From NCBI GenBank assembly GCA_029817715.1, contig JARUPY010000537.1, forward strand, positions 2,480,001 through 2,544,000: a DNA stretch of 64,000 nucleotides, written 5' to 3'. A program made the position numbers and the translations under genes. Source of the DNA: Melastoma dodecandrum. Taxonomy: Eukaryota; Streptophyta; Magnoliopsida; Myrtales; Melastomataceae. This document shows positions 35,057 to 47,483 of the stretch, piece after piece. Numbering within the stretch: the stretch's first letter is position 1; each line of letters opens with the position of its first letter. The notes beneath the pieces are model-generated. The model was given only the letters and a program-made list of their open reading frames with translations, made no database searches and was not told where the DNA came from.

Positions 35057-35075
35057 GGTCCCACTGGGCGTGCCA
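35057..35075 (-). other. Putative primer-binding site of the Tat element
   Basis: Six bases inside the 5' LTR the minus strand reads TGGCACGCCCAGTGGGACC. It begins with TGG, as needed to pair with the CCA end of a tRNA. I could not assign the tRNA species from memory. Confidence 0.65.
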
Positions 35076-35081
35076 GAAATT

Positions 35082-36342
35082 TGTTGACGTAAAAAATCTC
35101 ACGAGGAAATATCAGCGTACAAATTATCGTATTGAAAATATAGCGGGTTCAATCTCTAGTCACGGACAAAGCACGTGAGTCCTCTGATTCTATACTCGTA
35201 AGATATCCGAAATATAGATGGGCTGAAGCTCTGAGAAATATTCACTGGAGTTTCAGGGAGGTATGTTGATGAAGATGCTGGAACTGTAGAGCTTGATCCG
35301 ACGGGTCTTCAGGAGCTGCGAAGATCACCAGGGCTGTAGAAGCTTGATCTAGGGAATCTTCTGAGGATGGGCGAAGAACACCAGGGCTATTGTAGAAGCT
35401 TGATCTGGAGTCTTCAGGAGTGACGCTTGATCCGGAGTCTTCTGAAGATGCGAAGAACACCAGGCTGCTGAAGCTTGATCTTCATCTTGAATGCTTGCTT
35501 GAACTTGATCTTCAGGCTTGATCTCGATCTTCAGACTTGATCTTGTAGCCTTCGGAGATAAACCCGCAAGAGGGGCCTTCGGAGATAAACCGGTAAGAGG
35601 GGCCTTCGGAGATATACCCGCTAGAGGGGCCTTCGGAGATAAACCCGCAAGAGGGGCCTTCGGAGATATACCCGCTAGAGGGGCCTTCGGAGATATACCC
35701 GCAAGAGGGGCCTTCGGAGATAAACCCGCTAGAGGGGCCTTCGGAGATATACCCGCTAGAGGGGCCTTCGCCGCCGCACCACCCGCAGAGGGGCCTTCGC
35801 CGCACTACCCGCTCGCCTTCGCCGCACCACCCACTGATGGGTCTTCAAAAATAACTAGAATCTCTTTATAACCCAATGGGGCTTAAGAGAATAAGAGAGA
35901 AGAGAGAATTTTTTTTTGTCTCTTCATGAGGGGGGGTGAGACTCCCTTTATATAGGAGTTGAAGGACCCTTGGGTGCCCTCTCTTTCCGATGTGGGACAA
36001 AGAGTCTGGGCTTAAAGGCCATATTGGGCCGACATTTGGATTGGACCGAAGTTTGAATGGGCCGATATATGGGCTAAGCCCAGATCATTTTATAATTGGG
36101 TTAGGCTTAATTGGGCTAGCATATGGGCTGAGCCATAATTTTAAAACCCAATAATAAATGGGTTGGGCTTGAACTTTTTTATAATATCAGGCCCGTGTAT
36201 TATATTTACACTAAGATATAAGTGCAAAATATTTCACATCGTGATGTCTTATAATATAAAGACAATCAATCATATTCAGCCATAATATATGGTTTGGGCC
36301 GAATGACATTATTTTGACATTAATAAAATTTGAATGTCTACA
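35082..36342 (-). repeat. 5' LTR of the Tat element (1,261 bp)
   Basis: It has the same ends as the left LTR (TGTTGACG and GTCTACA). The TATA box is at 35947-35954 on the minus strand. It contains eight 27-bp units and a segment around 35295-35390 that is absent from the other LTR. Confidence 0.95.
35548..35771. repeat. 27-bp tandem array inside the LTR, eight units
   Basis: The unit is GGCCTTCGGAGATAAACCC or GGCCTTCGGAGATATACCC followed by GCAAGAGG or GCTAGAGG. The unit length is a multiple of three and neither strand contains a stop, so both strands are open. They encode GDKPARGAF or GDIPARGAF repeats on plus and GYISEGPS or GFISEGPS repeats on minus. The array continues as GCCTTCGCCGC variants to about 35826. 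The matching array in the other LTR has about five units. Confidence 0.9.
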
Positions 36343-36347
36343 GTGAC

Positions 36348-38655
36348 AATGAATGTAGGTCATTAAGACCGAACCACTATAAAACTACTGTATCTATTCT
36401 GGTCACGCGACTCTCTTATGTGATCATATCGAGTGATAGTTGCAGCCATCAGATTTCCATATCTTAGCACTATTTCACAATTTGACGCAGTTCCTTTGTC
36501 TTGAAAGAAGATACTTCTTCGGTCTTTGTCCTTTAGACATCTAACGTTCAAGTAATTGAGAACGGACAAGAATGTATAACACTAATTCATCCCGTCGTCA
36601 CTTGAGTTCTGTCTGTTCCGACATAGGAACGCATACCACTTATCCCTAGCGACTATCTTATATGCAGGAAATCTTTTGCTCCTCCCATATTTGTCAGGTC
36701 AGTTGTAAACTAACCGTGCAAATCTGGTGTCATTTGTTCATAGCATTTTGTTGTATGTCCGGACGCATATCATAACTTGCGAAAAACCTGAAAATTCAGT
36801 CGCACGCCGTAACAATATCTTCCAGAAAGCGTCTTAACCAAAGATGATTTGGAACTCGACTTCAATGATTAACCAAACATAATCCGGAGATAAAATTTTC
36901 CTTTTCTTGCTAATTATGGGCTTGGAACCTACATGAACGTACTTTGGCAATAGTAGTTCACGCATAAAATCATTCGATCCATCAATCAATAATCTTGTAG
37001 GTCGGATCTAGAAAAGCTCCAAGGGTTTTGCGATTTGCGTAGCGGTTTTTGCTCCAAACCAGCGGAGTCGATTTGATTGTGTTCGAAATGTTATCGGAAA
37101 ATAGATGTTTCGAAAGTTGGCCTTTCTGCGAAAATGACAACACCGTAACCCCCTCGAGGAAAGAAAACTCCCTATTTTTCCGAATAGGGTGGGGAAGGGT
37201 GGTTAGATTAAGGATGCCATTCCTTTAGCTAAATGATCATTAGACCACCTAAAAGTCTAACCTCTTGTTGACAAAACAACCATTTCATTTGATTAGGAGG
37301 ACTCGCCTTTCTCGCAACCGCAAAAGTAGACGATTGAAGAGAAATCGCGATCTTGAAAACAGCGTGACTCCATATAAGATTGCTTCCCTTTCAAACATCT
37401 ATCCACCAAATGCTCCTCTCAAACTATTATACAAAAGTTATTGATATTTCTATGTGCAACCATTAGACTCGTTGTGTCCATTTTGTTTGCAAAGTAGAAA
37501 ACACGTTATGTGGGCTTTCGGTATTGACCCAATTCGTCAGCAGGTTTGGGCCAAAATCGTTGACCCGATCGGCATAGGCGGTCTGGACTGGCCGCCCTGG
37601 CTGACTAACCGTCAATCGACCAAGGTGGTGTTGCCGTTGTCGATCACATGACTGGCCGAGGCAGCGGGTTCCAATATCACGGTTAAAGTTTTCCAGCTCA
37701 TCAGACCGGCCACTTCTAATCATATATACGTATACGCACACGTTGCGACTCGAGATTCAAATATGTATTCAAAATACCATCGCCCCTTATATTCTACCCA
37801 GTAGTTCGACACAACATCATTTAGACATGCAAGAACATCAAAGTGTACAAATCGTTTATATATCCAACATCATTTCGATACAAATTTTCGCGCGAGGTTC
37901 GGAGTCACCATACCATATAGTTGCGTGGTGTTTTTCAGACCATTTTCCTTTTGTTGTATGCATTCAACGAACTCATTCGATCACAATGAGGAAAACGAGA
38001 CTGGAGAGACAAAAGAGGACACGAATAATAGGGTGGGACGTCAAAAAAATGGGTGGTGACGAAACAAAGAAGAGGGTTTTATTGTATGGCATTATAAAAG
38101 TAAAAGATCAAGTGGTTGGTCAGTCCGTTTCCAATAATAATAGAATAAGGAATGAAAAAGAAGATATTAATATAATTGTGAAGGGGTGAGAATGATGATG
38201 ACAACGAAGGGGCATGGAATTCCGAGCATCACTCTCTTCAACCACATCGAATCATTATCATCATCAACTTTAACCCTCCCCCACTACATAAACCCTATTC
38301 ACACCAACAACAACACCTACAAAAAACAACAAATCTTTCTTTTCATTCGTGAACCGACCGCCGTAACGAAATACCCTTTTGTCTATCTTTTCACCGGCCT
38401 GGTTCTTTCCACAGTACCCGATATTTAATCACGACGGAGAGATTGTAACAGTCGTGTTCGTACTTTGATATATGGATGATTTTGGATTACTATGTCACGG
38501 GTTATGATTCGATCTCGGGGTTTGGCCGCGAGGGATGCGTTAATTTTTTATGTTAAGATTCAACGACTACAGAAGAATTTGGATTGATACGGAGGAAATC
38601 GGAAGCTTTATAAGACTTGAGATAGGTATGGAAGATCTTTTTTATTATTCTAGAA
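36348..38655. other. Intergenic stretch
   Basis: No supported gene. The open frames at 37454-37651, 37743-38189 and 38186-38428 lack family features and have low-complexity His/Thr/Asn content. Confidence 0.5.
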
Positions 38656-38950
38656 TGTTAGGATATTATAAAGGTGTCTAGGAAGTGTGTAGATTGGAGG
38701 ATCGAGCTTCGCCGTAAATGTAAATTAGTCATATCCGTAGGTTAAGAAGGCTAATTAGTATAAATAGGGGGTGATAGCCCTCATTTGTAACTATTATAAG
38801 AATTCAAGCAGTGAAGTGAGAGGTCGAAGTGTTCATCTTCCCCCTCATCCTAACTTAGGAGTTCGAAAACAAAGTAAAAACTGACGTTCGTCTTTCATCA
38901 ACGCTAAGTCAAGATCCATCACTTTGAGAAGGCTTTAACACGAAAACAGA
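38656..38950 (+). repeat. LTR-like fragment
   Basis: It begins TGTTAGGATATTATAAAGG and contains TATAAATAGGGGGTGATAG at about 38760 followed by CATTTGTAAC, a layout common in plant LTR promoters. No partner LTR or target duplication was found, so the right border is arbitrary. Confidence 0.3.
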
Positions 38951-40094
38951 ATATTGATGTAGAGACGAGATAAAGACGAATATTTTTAGGCTGGTAATAC
39001 GGAAACGAGTAAATCAAGTGGTAACATCATGTGTATCGGTCGATGTTTGAACATGCTGACCCAGGAAAACGAAGCAAGTTGTGTAATGAAAGAAAATAAA
39101 ATCGAATTGATGTCACTCAGGTATCATTTTGATGACATAAATACGATATTTCAGTAAATCACTTTTCATGGGTACACCGCAAGTTCTATGACATAAAGAT
39201 AAGGTTATTAAGGTTGTCATTTAAACGGGAAGAAAAACGCTCCAAAACTAATTGGCATAGAAAGAAAATCAAAGGGTAATTTTAATTTCAGATGGCCGAC
39301 ATCATGAGTGTCGCCATTTCGTTGGCTAAAAAGTTTACATCACCAAAACAACGATGTCTCACATTCTAACCTCTTCCCTAATTCCTCTTTCTTTCTTTTC
39401 CTATTTTTTTGTCTGGTTGAAATCTCACTCGCCTAATCTTTCCAACCATATCATAATTACCACCCAAATCAACTAAAACAATATCTCCGAACCCGTTGAT
39501 ATAAAATGACGTGACATAACTTAAACAACGGGCATCGCGTGCAGTGTATTTTCACTACGGAGAATCTCGAAAAAACGAGGGTTTCGGGGATTGCGAGAAC
39601 TCGGTTGGTTGGTTGTGGTGAGTGTGGTTAGATGAAACTAATGACACCCATTGACAACTAAAAGAGCACCCCCTGCTCCTCCATGATGTGTTCCACATCG
39701 AGATATCGAGGGAATTGCGTCATCCTAAGCTTTTCTTACATTAAGTTCAATAATCTTAATCATGCATGCTTCACGCTAAAATAAAGGCAACCAAAGAAAT
39801 AGTAAACACACCTCACGGACACAAAAAGTTCATCTCGTCATGATGACGACCTGTACTTTGGAATGCTAATTACATAATTAACAAGGTCTTATTTTAACAA
39901 TTAGAGGAGATATCGTCGACATAATTAGTTTCCCTAACTATGGTAAAAAAAACAAAGCTGGAGTTGATATTATTACCGGCATAGTTCAATAGCAAATAAA
40001 CCAAAATCTACGATAAGCCATTTTGGGTTTTGTTTTGTTTTTTTTTTAAACATTTTCCATAGTAATAACATTAAGATCAGATCCATCTAGCATA
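38951..40094. other. Intergenic stretch
   Basis: Nothing recognisable was seen. Confidence 0.5.
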
Positions 40095-40567
40095 TGTTGG
40101 GTTATGTGTGAAAGGATTAGATAGGAAGGGATGATGTGCTAGCAGAACATAGGTTCTGTACTGCCAACGACCTTCTGTAGGATAGAAGAAACCTTCTGTA
40201 GAGCTGTTACTCTTACGAGATATGAATATTTGGTAGAGTTCAAGTGTATAGGTTGCAAATTATTTTCTTCTTCCATTACTTTCAAATGATTACACGCTCC
40301 TCTATATATAGGGAGGTGTAGAGATCCAAATGACAATAGAAATCGTTATCTTAAATGACAGATTTAATGATCTGCTTGAATGCTTCACTTAATGCTACAT
40401 ATTTCCGTTATTAACTTTAATACCGCATTCACTTGAATCATAAATTACCTTTAACAGTACGTTGAGACCACAAAAATATTGTGGAAATTATTTTTGTTCT
40501 GAATAAAAGTTTCGCCAAAGCTAGGAAAAGCATAATAATATTCTACGACTAGATAAGTGCTCTAACA
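40095..40567 (-). repeat. Probable solo LTR, 473 bp
   Basis: On the minus strand it starts TGTTAGAGCAC and ends ACCCAACA, giving matched TGTT...AACA termini. A TATA box (CCCTATATATAGAGG) lies mid-element at about 40302-40316, oriented for minus-strand transcription. The flanks (GCATA and TTTGG) do not form a target duplication, so it may be the product of unequal recombination between different insertions. Confidence 0.45.
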
Positions 40568-41600
40568 TTTGGCTCGAAATGGTGGATGCTTGGTGGTATT
40601 ACTTTTTCATTTCCTTTTTTTTCCATTTCACTAAATTACATTAGTTCAACAACCCCATTTGGGAGTGTATCTAGATTGAGGCACATCTTTTATTTAAAAT
40701 ATCGTGTTAGGATTTGTATTAATTACGTAATCATACTGGCTTATTGGACAGATTTTGAATGGAAAATGTGAAAATTATGTGCAAAGGGATAAAAAGTACT
40801 GTATATTAGGAGTATCTATGTTGAGGCACGTCTTTTATTTAAAATTTCGTGTTAGTACTTTTAATAGTTTCCTAGATGTTAAAGAGATTCTCGTCTTAAT
40901 TACTTAATCATGTTTGTATCTTCTCAAGTTTGAATTTCAACAGTCATATTATGAAATATCTGTCATGCCCTAAACTTAATAGACTTGACTTTCTCGGTCG
41001 TCGCGAGTTGCGGTGTTAAAATCAAAACATTAGTAATGTACTGCAGTCTAAATCAAAACCTTTGAATCCACTCGAGGAGAACGAAGGAATAAGACAAATA
41101 CGTCCGATATTTGCTCATTTGCTTAAACGAGAACGTGGAGAGTGTGTCATTGACAGGTGGGCAGTGTCTTTGGAACCATGATTTTCTTTTCCTTTTCCAA
41201 CTGTGCACTAAAAAGGAAAGACTACCCCACGAGTTATAACGAGTTGGTCGGTGTTAGAGACCCCTTCGTGAAAGTAAATGGGGTTATTTCCTTAAAAGAT
41301 AGTTTCAGAATGTTTCGAAATTTGTCAAGATAGTCTTTCAAATCGTGATTACAAGACTGGAATTTTTACGAATTTTGAAACCTTTCTTCGCGATCAAGTG
41401 AGTTTCCCGTTCATATTCGATTTTCTTAATATTAAAAAAATCTGCCATTCTAAGGAATTGTTTGGAGGGTTTCATCTAAATCTTCCATATTGATTAGCGA
41501 AACAAAAAATTAAGAGCACGCGCTGCAGCTGAATCAGCTCCTTTATTAAGGTAAAAATGTTGTAGCGGCATTCTTGTTTACTTAGAAGACCACGACGAAT
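40568..41600. other. Intergenic stretch
   Basis: It contains a duplicated segment (GAGTGTATCTAGATTGAGGCAC near 40662 and GGAGTATCTATGTTGAGGCAC near 40809, each followed by TCTTTTATTTAAAAT and TCGTGTTAG), about 147 bp apart. No gene was seen. Confidence 0.5.
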
Positions 41601-44500
41601 TGTTAAATGACGCATTAATTTGCAGTCTCATTAAGTGTGTAGTGGGGTAGTGTTAATGGCCTAGGAAATATATGACACGTACAACAAGTCAGTTCCACAT
41701 TAGAGAAGACCATTCCTGGAGTAGACTTAGAAATTCAGAAGGTAGTTGCTATATTTGTAGAAAAGCCGGACATGAGTCAAATGATTGCTATTTTAAGTGC
41801 AAGAGATGCCGGTTTCCAAATCATTCAGAATGAGATTGTTATTTTAAAGACAAGCAGCAACTGCAGCAGCCGCAACAACATGTTTCTCAAAATTCGATAA
41901 ATTTTTCAAAAGAAGAAGAATCAAAACAAGCATTATATTCTTGTTTCAATGCAATGCAAGATATAAATAAAGTGTGGATTGTGGATAATAGTTGTAGCAA
42001 TCATGTGACAGGAAATAAGAAAAACTTTGTGGAAATCGACAACAGCTACAACTCGCTGTTAGAGCTTTGAGACAACAAAAAGATAAAGATTGAAAGAAAG
42101 GGAATCGTTGCTGTGAGAACAACAAATGGTGAAGAAAAGCGGATTAATGATGTGTTTTATTTTCCAGGCATTGCTAAGAATCTTTTGAGTGTTGGACAAA
42201 TGATGAAGAGAGGTTATGAGGTTACCTTTGCTGATGGTCAATGTGAGATTGTTGATAAAAATGAGAAGATGATCGCTGTAGTGAAGATGACGATGAATAA
42301 CTTATTTCCGCTGAAGATGAATTCGTTCTTGAATGTTGCATTGAAGAGTGAAGTTGTTGATGAAGCTCAGTTATGGCATCTGCGATATGGACATTTGAAT
42401 CACAAGGGCCTAACGTTGTTGAGAGAGAAGAATATGGTCATAGGTCTTCCAAAAATCCAGCCAACAGCGGCATGCGTCTGTGAAGGATGTGTGTATGGAA
42501 AATAACATCGTCTTCCTTTCTCCAATACCTCTTGGAGAGCTAAATCCTCTCTTGAGTTGGTGCATGCTAACATTTGTGGTCCAACCCAAACTCCAACGAT
42601 CGGTAATAACAGATATTTTCTCTTATTTGTTGATGATTGCACTCGTATGATATGGGTATACTTTCTTGAAAAGAAATTAGAGGCTTTCATTTTTTTTTTT
42701 AGTTTCAAAGCCAATGCAGAGAAGAAACGTGGATATCAAATAAAGAATTTGAGGACAGATTGTGGAGGAGAATTCACTTACAAACCTTTTCTAGATTATT
42801 GCAAGCAGCAAAGCATACAATGACAGCTTACTATGAAGTACTCAGCTCAGCAGAATGGTATTGCTGAGAGGAAGAACATGACTATTGTTGAGATGGCTCG
42901 AAGTATGCTCAAAGGCAAGGGTCTTCCAAATTCATTATGAGCCGAAGCTGTGAATACAACGGCTTACATTCTTAATCGATCACCGATGAAAGCTGTTTAG
43001 AACAAGACGCCTCGTAGCATGGCATAAGAGGAAACCCGTGGTTGATCACTTGAAGGTATTTGGATGTGTAGGATATGCTCTTTTGACGAAAAAGAAGGAA
43101 AAGTTTGATGAGAAGAGTGAGAAGCTAATCTTTATTGGTTATAGTGAAGAATCTAAATGTTATCGCTTGTTTGACCCAAAGATTAACAATCTAGTGATTT
43201 CAAGAGATGTTATTTTCGATGAGAATGCAGCGTGAAAGTGGGAGAACGAGTCTTCTCAGACTCAGCCAACGTTTTCATATCCAGAAGTACCAGTAGTAGT
43301 GCCTTCCTCAAATCTCATTGATACAGCAGGAGCTAGTTCCTCAAGAGTAAATTTAAAGAATGAAGATTATGCTGATGATATGCAACCAAGGAGGTATCGC
43401 TCATTAACTGAAGTTTTCGAGCAAGCTAACTTTGCACTTGCTATGTTTAAGCCGTAGAATTTCGAAGAGGCTGCAAAAGAAGAAAATTGGAGAAATGCAA
43501 TGAAAGAAGAGATGTTTAATATTGAGAAGAATGATACTTGGTCCCTAGTAGACCTTCCTAAAGGAAAAGATATTCAAAACAAAGTTTAATAAGGATGGAA
43601 GTGTACAGAAGTACAAAGCTCGTCTGGTAGCAAAGGGTGACTCAAAACAACAGGAATTGATTTTACTGAGAAGTTCACTCATGCAACAAGAGTTAATGAA
43701 GTAAAATTGATGTGTAAGGATTGCCCAATCGCTAAACCTCGCTCAAGTATGTGAAGTTCTGGAATGGCAGGAAGTGTTGTTGATCGAAGAAATACGTCAA
43801 GATATCTTTTCTGCCTTGGAACAAAACCCATCTCGTAGAGTTCGAAGAAGCAACCTATTGTAGCGTTATCATCAGCTGAAGCAGAATACAATGCAGCAAA
43901 TGAAGCAACTCGTGAACTAGTATGGTTAAGAAGGTTATTGCTAGAGTTACAGTAGAAGGTTGCTCATCCAACAACAGTATTATGTGATAATTCGTCAGCC
44001 ATTGCTATGACGAAGAACCCCGTGTTACATACAAGGTCAAAGCACATTGAATTACGCCACCACTTTATCAGAAAATGGTGATGAAGAAGGAGATAATTAT
44101 GGAGTTCATTCAAACCCAAGATCAGCCCGCTGATGTTCTAACAAAGGTCGTGAATTTAAAGAAACTTGAGTTTTTCAAGAAGTTTATGAAGATTACAAAT
44201 TAAGATGGGGTGTTAAATGTCATGTTGAATGACATATTAATTTGCAATCTCATTAAGTGTGTAGTGGGGTGGTGTTAATAGCCTAGGAAATAAATGGGAG
44301 TTAATGACCTAATAACTTGGGTAGAGTAAATGCTTTCTCTAGATCTATCCTAGTACACTATAAAAGGAGAAGCAATCTCCAAATGTTGTAAGAGAGAAAT
44401 GCGTGTAAGAAAAAGACCAAGAAGGTATTCTGGTCGTAAAAAAAGTAAAAGGCTGTGCAGTTAGCCAAGATATCCTTTCCAAATTTCCTTGTGCCTTATT
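41601..44500 (+). mobile_element. Degenerate Ty1/copia retrotransposon
   Basis: The 5' LTR survives only as about 75 bp (41601-41675), starting TGTTAAATGACGC. The 3' LTR starts at 44211 (TGTTAAATGTCATG) directly after a purine tract (TTAAGATGGGG). The two LTR starts match closely, apart from a 12-bp insertion or deletion and scattered changes, up to GCCTAGGAAATA. The rest of the 5' LTR, the primer-binding site and most of gag are deleted. The 3' LTR contains TATAAAAGG at about 44381. Its right border and the target duplication could not be fixed; 44500 is a minimum. Confidence 0.82.
41690..44205 (+). pseudogene. copia gag-pol remnant: two zinc knuckles, protease, integrase, RNase H
   Basis: The order is diagnostic of Ty1/copia, with integrase before the RNase H. 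A CCHC zinc knuckle (CYICRKAGHESNDC) is followed by a second one interrupted by a TGA. The protease region follows (VWIVDNSCSNHVTG; the usual catalytic D-S-G is here D-N-S). The GAG-pre-integrase segment has LWHLRYGHLNHKGL. The integrase core shows VHANICGPTQ, FVDDCTRMIWV, RTDCGGEF and QNGIAERKN. Almost all of the reverse transcriptase, including its YVDD region, is deleted near 43650. The RNase H end remains as ALSSAEAEYNAANEATREL and [13 protein letters not shown]. More than ten stops and several frame changes are present. It is a dead copy. Confidence 0.9.
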
Positions 44501-47289
44501 TCCAAAAACACTTCGTTGTGTCGCAGCAGTTCCGTAAAACTCTTCCTGTTATACAGCAAACCACCGCTTTCCAAACAACCCCAACATCAATATCATCTTG
44601 ATGCATTAAGTCGGTGTCACACGAAAAGCACGCGTTTGCTAATCGATAATTAGTCTTGCGCGTGAAATTCCGATACATGAATCGGGTTACCGTCATATTA
44701 CGAGGATTCTAATCGAGTTTAGTTACAGGAGACATTCACGACCCAACCGTTATTTCTTCTTGTGGTTTTATTGACTCAGTTATTCGGAAGGGCGTGAGGT
44801 TACTTTGGCAAGGAAGTGTCACAGGGCACTTGCTGTTTCGGCTTTCCTTGGAACAAGATAACATATCGTGAATAACCTTCGAAATCTAGAAAAAAAATGC
44901 ATAGGGGTTACACTTTTTTGAAGCATGTTAAGTTCTTGTGCATGCCTCTGCTCTACTACTACTTCGTAGATTAGAAATGTGCATTGGATCGTTCGTCGTT
45001 ACTATAAACGACGGCTAGTAAAGAAGCTCTCAGACCAAGGTGATTGGAAAGAAGACGCGAACTAGCGGTTAAACGGTAACAACTAAATAGCACAGGAATT
45101 TGCATATTCTCTCTTATGGATGCAACATCCATAGGCCTAGCAAGCGATTCAAGACATAAAAGAAACAATCCTAGTAACAAACCCTAATGATAACGACATT
45201 ATAATTAGGATGAAAACATGAGACATCATAAGCCGAGGAGTTCTAGTAGGGAGCTCAAAAGACTAAGAAATGAGAATCATCACCATGGTACGACTAATCC
45301 CACCCATGTGTTACACGATCATTCGACATTAAACTCTAATGTTGTGTGTCTGATTCAAAGTCATCGTCGCCAACTCAGGTATATAAAGTCGATCATAGAC
45401 ACGATTCACTCGATCATTACCCGAGCCCGCTTAGACTTACATACTAGCTTGAAAGTTGATAGGTTTCCGACGTGGGACTTGGGTTTTGCACCCTTTTAAC
45501 AGTTTACAGGAATATAAGAATGTACCCTGTGATCCAAGGCTTCACTAAACAGATCAGGTATCAAACCAATCACTTCTCGCGATATTCATAATGAATTGCC
45601 TGGTTACATGTAAACTATTTATATCATATTAGTGAATGTATCATACTATGAAATGGGGGGAGAAGCAAGCAAAAACAAGAATCACAGAGAAAAAAAAAAA
45701 AAAAGATCAAAAGGAAGATGGGGAAAGGGGAAGTTCGCTGAATGTTAAATCGTCATGATTGATTTTGGCAAAAAGGGTGTGAGTGAGTGAGGGAGAGAGT
45801 AGGGGGGGGGGGACCTCTTTGTTTGAAAGCTCAGTGTCTCCAGACCCCATCATTCCATCCTCTATTGTCGTTGAGGTGGTTGCTCAACTGGTAAAACAAC
45901 ACCCCCCCCGCCCCCCCAAATCCATCTTAAACCGCATGATATCATTACATCATTATATTATTATCCCATATTCCAAAATAAAAATATATACTATACAAAA
46001 GGTTTCATGAATGTAGCCTTAACCTTATTGATTATCTACAACAAAGATGGTTTGATGGTTTTTTAGGGTTTGATCATCCTTAATTAATCGTTCATTCTTC
46101 GTGGCTTGCGTCGGGACTCGTATGGCTTCTAGTAATTCGTGTGGTGGTTTGTGTGGTGTGGTTTTCAAGTGGATTTTAAGGTCAGGTGTCATGTTTCCCC
46201 CCGATGTTGTCTTCTCCTCCTCCAACCTTTGTTTCATCCTATACTTCCATGGAAGATGGATGTATTTGCTTCATATTTTTTGAAAAAAAAAGATACTAAT
46301 CTCGCAAGTTCAATGGGTTTTCTTCGGATCCCAGTACTAGAAATCGAATGATTAATAAAGGGTTGATCAACTAGTGAGCCCTCGAAGAAAACGTGCAGTG
46401 TTATGGGGAGCATAATTCATTGTGGGGGTGGTCCAAATATTCTTTTGTTGTTGGACCCGACTTTCCTTATCGTGTCTGTTTCTCTTCCTCATCATCCTCT
46501 GTGGTTAGGAAAAGGTGACTTTAGAGTTTTTCTAGATGTCTACAAGTGTGTTCACCATCCACGTACTACTATACTTGGTAAAAAATCCACATTACTATTA
46601 TTATTACTATTCATTGATGACGTGATAATAAATAGTTTAGGGAATTTTTCTCTAAAGGAATGAAGATAAGTTTGGGTGGGTGTTTTTGGTCTTAATCTAA
46701 ATAGAGAGCCGACAACTGGATCTCCTAACGGTTTCTCTTAATGCGCCACACTCTCCACGTAATTGGAGGATTTGATTATTAAAATATCAATTACTGACTT
46801 TGTTTTTCCCCTTTGTTGTTCTTCCTAATGAATCGTGTGTCACGTCGATATTTGATCTCGGACTTTCATTCTATACGTCTTTAGATGACATCACTCTACC
46901 GCCACTACTACAACCACCACCATCGTCCCATTCGCGGACTCTTATCATCCGGACTTTGCGAAAACTCGCGCGAGGAGGAAAACATGTACTAGTCGCGAGT
47001 TTGGCGAGCGTGTATTTGTGTTATGCAATACACACACAGAGTACTCGTACATCAAACGTATGTTATTGGGTTTTTAAAAGAACTTGATCTCATACGAAAC
47101 TCAATTAATGATAGTTTATCCTACTCGTGAGATGCAAGTGGAGGATGCAAACAAAGTATATGGCATTTAAAAATATTTTGATTTCTCTCACGTTTTTCTG
47201 TTTGGAGGGAATTGTCTTAAATAATTTAATGCATAACTTTGTGTGTTTTTTTAATATTCTTTTGGTCCGTCTCCTCAATCAACCACCAT
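44501..47289. other. Intergenic stretch upstream of the NAC gene
   Basis: No supported gene. It contains homopolymer runs (11 G at 45802-45812, a C-rich run at 45902-45917, and an A run near 45690) and an ATT microsatellite near 46590. The last kilobase before 47290 is the likely promoter of the NAC gene. Confidence 0.5.
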
Positions 47290-47298
47290 TATAAATAA
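47290..47298 (+). promoter_or_regulatory. Probable TATA box of the NAC gene
   Basis: TATAAATAA lies 194 bp upstream of the ATG at 47484. A CT-rich leader (CTTCTTCTTCTTTACTTC near 47383) follows, as is common in plant genes. Confidence 0.5.
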
Positions 47299-47483
47299 TC
47301 ATGACTTCATTACCCTTTACGCACAAATTCCCTCCTCTTCTTACTACTGTTATTATTATTCTTTCTCTTGTTGTTGGTGTTCTTCTTCTTCTTTACTTCT
47401 CCGTTTTAATCGGATGAATATCCATTGAAAACTTTGTGATTCCTTAAGTCAGTCGAGGGAAGTGTTCGGTGCTACCGGAGAAA

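Larger units (their letters stand above)
25335..36342 (-). mobile_element. Complete Ty3/gypsy LTR retrotransposon of Tat type, about 11 kb
   Basis: Two LTRs with TG...CA ends bound the element and are flanked by an exact 5-bp target duplication, GTGAC, at 25330-25334 and 36343-36347. Read on the minus strand the order is 5' LTR, primer-binding site, gag with protease, reverse transcriptase, gypsy RNase H, a second RNase H, integrase, a non-coding tandem array, an antisense ORF remnant, polypurine tract and 3' LTR. The second RNase H, with FFDGSA...GAGAGVV and NNMAEYQAL, is the archaeal-type domain that marks the Tat lineage. Several stops and a frameshift in pol show that this copy cannot make its own enzymes. 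The insertion lies in intergenic DNA. Confidence 0.93.

Noticed and set aside
44211..44680. Full-length 3' LTR of the copia element ending at ATACA with target duplication TGAAT
   Set aside because: The left flank is CGAAT, a mismatch in a 5-bp repeat, and the terminal bases are not inverted; too weak to set the border.
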